A stretch of 21,803 bases of DNA from Basidiobolus ranarum (Eukaryota > Basidiobolomycota > Basidiobolomycetes > Basidiobolales): positions 1 to 21,803 of the forward strand of contig JASJQH010000197.1 of NCBI GenBank assembly GCA_040143965.1, in the 5' to 3' direction. Of the stretch, positions 17,580 through 21,803 are shown in pieces. The notes beneath the pieces are model-generated. The model was not told where the DNA came from and searched no databases. It saw nothing but the letters and a program-made list of their open reading frames with translations. Position 1 is the stretch's first letter; every line of letters begins with the position of its first letter. Both the position numbers and the translations under genes were made by a program.

Positions 17580-19836
17580 CTATGATACGTAGTCCGTATC
17601 TATGACATCTAATCACGGAAACAAACACAAGCAGGTTAATCAAAGGAACAACGCTAAAAGGAAATAGTGAAAATACCCTTACCCCCAAACACTGACTCCA
17701 TATTGAAAGGATCAGTGGGCCACTCAAGGTTATCCGAGACTGCACTTGGTAGCATTGAAAAGTCCGTACGAGGGTCTGTAAAGGAGAAGAAGTGATTCGG
17801 ATCTTCGCTATTAAAGTCATAAAGACTTTGGGGATCTTCACTATGAGGGATAGAAAAGTTGGGCGCACTAATGTATCCAACGGATGATTAGAAATAGTCT
17901 AGTTAAGTAGTTATTGTAGAAAACCCTACCTAGCCAACACTGGCGCTTCATATATTTGATGACTAGAAAGAGGATCATCTGATTGAGGTATGTCAGAAAA
18001 AGGGTCTGACATAAACTCGGTAGCCTATACAAATATGTTAGATGAAAACGTCACATTCAAGGCTAGACGATCGACTCACCAGAGAATTAAAGTTGTACAT
18101 CGAGTTGGCTTGATTAGCTCTGTTGTAAACAGTCTGAGGCTTCGAGATAAATTGCTTATAGAGGGATAAGATGTTAGAGTAGTGAACTCGTCAAGGAATA
18201 CTATTAATACATACTCGGTAAGTGTCATCGTACTCCAAGCATGGCTCCGAAATAAAACCATTCACATCGCTTGAGAGGACATCGCCTCCGTCATACGGTG
18301 GCACATCAGAGAATAACATATACATATCGTCATCATTCTCAAATAAAAGTGATTGAAGTTGACCAGTTTCTGCATTTAAAGCAGCTGCGCTTACATTTTC
18401 AAACGCAGGAAGCTCCCCATCCGAATCGAATGGATCAGTAGCCAAATCCGTATGGGACGATTGCAGAGGGTCAGTGTACATATCATGCACGTCGTCAAAA
18501 GGTAAATCTTCAGTAGCTAAGTCTGACGGAGGCAAATAAGATGTAAAAGTAGTCATGGGCATCGATTTCTTAGAAGCACGGTTGGTGGTCTTAGCCTTTG
18601 CTCTAGATGCACATTTAGGGCAAAAGTATTTTTCTGGCAGATCATCTTCAGACATGCCTAGACAGCCAAGGTGGAGCCAATTACGGCACATATCGCAAAA
18701 GATCATTGTACCAATATCTGAGCGATCACGCCCACAGATGCAGTCCACAATATCATCTGCTTTTCGAGAGCATCTATGGTTTTTGTAACCACGTGAGGTC
18801 TTATACTTCTTTCTACACCTTGAACAAGAGAAAGGAACAACAGAAGTCTCTGAAGAAAATGTTGCCTTGCTTTTGTGATGGGATATGTGTGACTTCTCGT
18901 GTTGTCTTCCCACCCGGAACTTTGATATTCCGTATTGAGGAGGGTGTTGATCATCCGTGATCAAGAAGGTCTCCTGAAAGCTCTTGCTGCTTCGGTTCCT
19001 TTTAAAAAGATTATCGCCACTTCCGATGACCAGAGAGCTACGAGAAATAATCATACGTGGTGATTCGATGATGGTGACTCTGCGGGAATTAAGAAGTGTT
19101 TTTTTAGTCACTGGCTTATAATTCATCTTAATTCTCTTGAAAGCATCCATAAGAGTAAATCTAAGCCCATTGATAGCACCGCATGATTCTTTGCTTCTTT
19201 CGCTGTTCGGAGAAGGCGTCTGTGAAAATACCGTTATAGGAGATGCATTTGAAGATGATACTTCCGGAGTTCTATTCGTCGGGCGTTGTGGTAGTATTTT
19301 GTTCATTGATATATGAGTAATATTGAGATGTTGATCTATCATATGACTATTATCACTGACGTCAGAGGAGAGTGCAAATTCCAGGCTGCTAGCTACCCGA
19401 TTTTTTTTCTCAGCGGGGGGATCTTTGCAGCCCTGAGAGGGCTGTCCTTCACGAGCATACCCTTTATTCTCTTGGGGTAACGAGCGTTTTCTACTATTGT
19501 TAGGGGTAGGTATGACTGGGTACTTCGAGCCATTGTTACTAGACAGTGCAGGTTTCAAAAGGGGTTTAGGTCTAGGGAGTGTGAAGGAGGCGATCCTTTT
19601 AACAGTTTTGAAAGGAGAAGTAACTGGCTCAGCTTTCACCATCTTTCTCTCTCTAGTGTTAGTGATGGGAAATGTATTCTGAAAAAATGTTTGTTCTCGG
19701 AAGTTTTCCTGATTTTCAATACTGCTTTGGGCAGGGTTAATATATATATATACATAAGATTCATAAGTTGAACAAACCTCAAAGATGATGAGAAAGAGTA
19801 AGCGTCAGTAAACGGTGGTGTACTCGTGATGTCCAT
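17580..19836 (-). CDS. PHD-finger protein with an upstream C2HC zinc motif and a DPF-rich acidic C-terminus, six exons, about 649 aa
   Basis: Exons (minus): 19836-19778, 19721-18215, 18154-18080, 18024-17930, 17867-17683, 17608-17580; introns of 55-74 nt, phases consistent. Residues 1-315 are basic, Ser/Thr/Pro-rich and probably disordered. A Cys2-His-Cys motif follows (CSRC, then KNHRC; C319, C322, H335, C337). A complete C4HC3 PHD finger is at 347-390 (CICG, MIFCDMC, NWLHLGC, YFCPKC). The NWLHL tryptophan fits the aromatic-cage position of histone-H3-lysine-4 readers, so a chromatin role in the nucleus is inferred. Residues ~400-649 are acidic, with repeated DP motifs (TDPFDSDG, SDPFSDIP, TDPFNMES, SEDPQSL, SEDPNHF), resembling an activation domain. 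I do not recognise an ortholog with a known name. Confidence 0.82.
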
Positions 19837-20520
19837 ATATTCTCTGAGATGCCTGACACAAGATGGAAACGAACAACAATTGATGAATAAGACAACAACT
19901 TATTTAAGTTATTGATAAAAAAAGAGTACAAAAGTAAGTAGAACACTGCTCAAAACGAGAACTCAGGATACAAAATTCGGTTTAATGTTGACAAGGAAAT
20001 TTTCAGTAAACAAGAGAATACAGGGCGGGGACGTGACCGTTATGACAACTGTTTTCCAATTTGTTTTTAAGATTCGAATCTAAATACGCATTTCTAATTG
20101 GTGGTTTCTATTATTTACATAACAACTCTCGTTTTGGATGATTAGATGCTACTTTACATACAATTGAATAAATGCTTACACACTCATGCAAGGAATCTTA
20201 TTGGTGAAATGATTGAAAAATACGAGGTGATTTGCTCCCAACATTAATCAGAAAGTGGATATCTCGATTACATTTTATGGGGATTTTTTGTTAGAATGCA
20301 GGCTAAGTTGATTAAAAAATGATGTGAATTCTAAAAAGATAGAAAAGAGATGGGAGAGGGGAAGGGAAAAAACCAACGACTGTCTCACTTTCAACTAAGC
20401 AATATATACAGAAAGCAGTCAGAGCATGTAAGAATGAAAATAAAAATCATTAGGCAGGTAGGTCAGTTGCATATGGCCAAAAAAGTTAACAGAAATATAG
20501 ATCATAAACATAAATGCCCC
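19837..20520. other. Spacer between the PHD-finger gene and the Prp5-type helicase
   Basis: About 680 AT-rich bases between two minus-strand genes. The left side is the PHD gene promoter and the right side is the helicase 3' region. CCAAT reads on the minus strand at about 20101-20097 and on the plus strand at 20055-20059, and a GC-rich patch (GGGCGGGGACGTGACCG) lies near 20023-20039. I see no gene, repeat array or mobile element. Confidence 0.4.
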
Positions 20521-21803
20521 TTAAACTACTGAATATCTACCGGTACCAAGAGAAGATCCTCCAAAACCACCACGAGACTCGGACTCGATCGCTGCAAGGG
20601 TGGCTTCCGTGAGAATACGTTTGATCTCATTCTTGGCTTTGTCTACAACAATTTCATTCTCACCTTCAATGAATAGGTATAATTTTCGTTCACCAGGACC
20701 AAGAGTCTTTCCTGGTTCGAAATGACTACCACGAGTGGTAATGGCAGCACCAGAGAGTTCGGAGATACGTGAGATTTGCTCTTTGTTGGTGACCTTCCAT
20801 CTGGCTTTCTTCGGATAGTCATTGATTTCAATTTCGTAAGAGAAGGCTGGTGCAGCTGATACAGTTCCATCTTGTAGTGGTTGTTGTGAGCTGGTGGCTC
20901 CATCTTTAAAGCGGGCATTGATATCGGCAATAATATCTCTAGCCCTGGCAAGCCCTGCACCACCCACAGCGTTACTATTGTCTGCAGCATTTTGAGCGTT
21001 TCTAAGAGCATTGGTGGTTCCGTTTTCGCCTTGTGCTTTAGGCTCTGCGCCTTTCTTAGATTCGGGATCTTCAGCTTCTTCATCAGAGATGTTATCATCA
21101 TCATCGGCACCATACGACTTTCTTTGCACACGCTTAACCATAACACGCTCCTGATCCAGTTTTTCCAAACCTTTACCACCAAAGCCAGATCCAGAATATT
21201 GTGCACTACCAGCCTTAACCTTTTCCTGAAATTCATCTGTCAGGTTGCGGAGATCTGGTGGAATCTCTAAACCACTCAATTTAAGTGCTTTGAGAATATC
21301 CAACGCATACCTGTCTTGCTCAGGAGTAATAAAAGTATAGGCAGTTCCCTTATTACCAGCTCTACCTGTTCTGCCAACACGATGAACATAGTCTTCCATG
21401 TGGTTTGGACATTCATAATTTACAACCAAGTTCAATCTCTTGACATCTAAACCACGAGCGGCAACTGAGGTAGCTATCAGGATATTAATAACTCCCGACT
21501 TGAAGTCAGCAATCGTTGTATCTCGATCTGATTGATCTTTGCCACCATGTAAAGACATGCAAGGATACCCTTTTCTGATCAAATCTCGTAGTAAGTTATC
21601 TGCAGCTTCTTGACGATCGACAAATATAAGGCATCTAAGGTCCGAATCATCACGATAGTATTGACCTAGAATTTCAAGGAGTCTTAGGAACTTGGTGCTG
21701 TCCTCCCGAACTTCAACAATCTGCGTAACATCCTCACACACTACACTACGCCCTCCAACAGTGATTTCTTGAGGTTTCTTGAGAATCTTACGAGCTAAAG
21801 CTT
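20521..21803 (-). CDS. PRP5: Prp5/DDX46-type spliceosomal DEAD-box RNA helicase, C-terminal part (426 codons, cut at window edge)
   Basis: The frame enters at the window end (codon boundary at 21801) and runs to TAA at 20521 without an intron. It starts just after helicase domain 1 with ALARKILKKP, then ITVGGRSVVCEDVTQIVEVR, typical of Prp5/DDX46. RecA domain 2 follows with motif IV (CLIFVDRQ), motif V (ATSVAARGLDVK) and motif VI (HRVGRTGRAG). Then come the Prp5-type LKLSGLEIPPDLRNL and SGSGFGGKGLEKLD. An acidic segment (DDDDNISDEEAEDPE) and a KH-like C-terminal domain (KARWKVTNKEQISRISELSG to AKNEIKRILTEATLAAIESE) end the protein. Prp5 remodels U2 snRNP at the branch site during pre-spliceosome assembly, which fits this intron-rich genome. 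The Q, Walker and DEAD motifs lie outside the window. Confidence 0.9.
   Translation of the reverse strand, partial: ALARKILKKPQEITVGGRSVVCEDVTQIVEVREDSTKFLRLLEILGQYYRDDSDLRCLIFVDRQEAADNLLRDLIRKGYPCMSLHGGKDQSDRDTTIADFKSGVINILIATSVAARGLDVKRLNLVVNYECPNHMEDYVHRVGRTGRAGNKGTAYTFITPEQDRYALDILKALKLSGLEIPPDLRNLTDEFQEKVKAGSAQYSGSGFGGKGLEKLDQERVMVKRVQRKSYGADDDDNISDEEAEDPESKKGAEPKAQGENGTTNALRNAQNAADNSNAVGGAGLARARDIIADINARFKDGATSSQQPLQDGTVSAAPAFSYEIEINDYPKKARWKVTNKEQISRISELSGAAITTRGSHFEPGKTLGPGERKLYLFIEGENEIVVDKAKNEIKRILTEATLAAIESESRGGFGGSSLGTGRYSVV

Noticed and set aside
20350-20532. 60-codon plus-strand frame at the helicase 3' end
   Set aside because: Basic low-complexity translation overlapping the helicase stop region, with no start context or family signal.
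1-21803. Mobile elements or virus-derived fossils
   Set aside because: No reverse transcriptase, integrase, transposase or capsid-like frame and no long terminal repeats were seen. The repeats present are short and local.

Overview
This 21.8 kb window is nuclear DNA from a fungus. The evidence is two chitin synthases from different divisions, a PCL/PHO80-type cyclin, peroxin-10, many GT-AG introns of about 53-105 nt with CTAAC/CTGAY-like branch sites, and AATAAA-like 3' signals. The moderately AT-rich sequence and intron-dense genes are compatible with an early-diverging lineage (Mucoromycota or Zoopagomycota), but I cannot fix the phylum without searches. I saw no mobile element, retroviral or Polinton-like remnant, CRISPR array, tRNA or rRNA.

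Layout, left to right: (1) an intronless division-1 chitin synthase on +. (2) A convergent, six-exon secreted glucose/sorbosone dehydrogenase-like protein on -. (3) A roughly 0.87 kb spacer with one candidate small membrane ORF. (4) A minus-strand run: mitochondrial ribosomal protein bL34m, peroxin-10 (RING) and a PHO80-like cyclin. (5) A repeat-rich 1.1 kb divergent promoter between the cyclin and the next gene. It holds a 33-bp tandem duplication, three AACAAGTCAGACA boxes, an imperfect hairpin and a GAAACA (Ste12-like) cluster. (6) A 1515-residue plus-strand protein joining N-terminal ankyrin repeats to a class IV-like (division 2) chitin synthase with a long Tyr/Ser/Pro tail. (7) Cytosolic ribosomal protein uS7/RPS5 on -, with a 5'UTR intron, divergent from (8) the nine-exon neddylation factor DCN1 on +. 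(9) A PHD-finger protein with a DPF-rich acidic tail on -. (10) The 3' part of a Prp5/DDX46-type spliceosomal DEAD-box helicase on -, cut by the window end.

Most genes are unrelated housekeeping functions: cell wall, peroxisome import, translation, splicing and cullin neddylation. The unusual element is the ankyrin-chitin synthase. The last ankyrin repeats and the catalytic core lie in one uninterrupted 2.3 kb exon, so the fusion is not a gene-merging artefact. Exon junctions below were assigned by eye from GT/AG signals, reading phase and family conservation, without transcript data.
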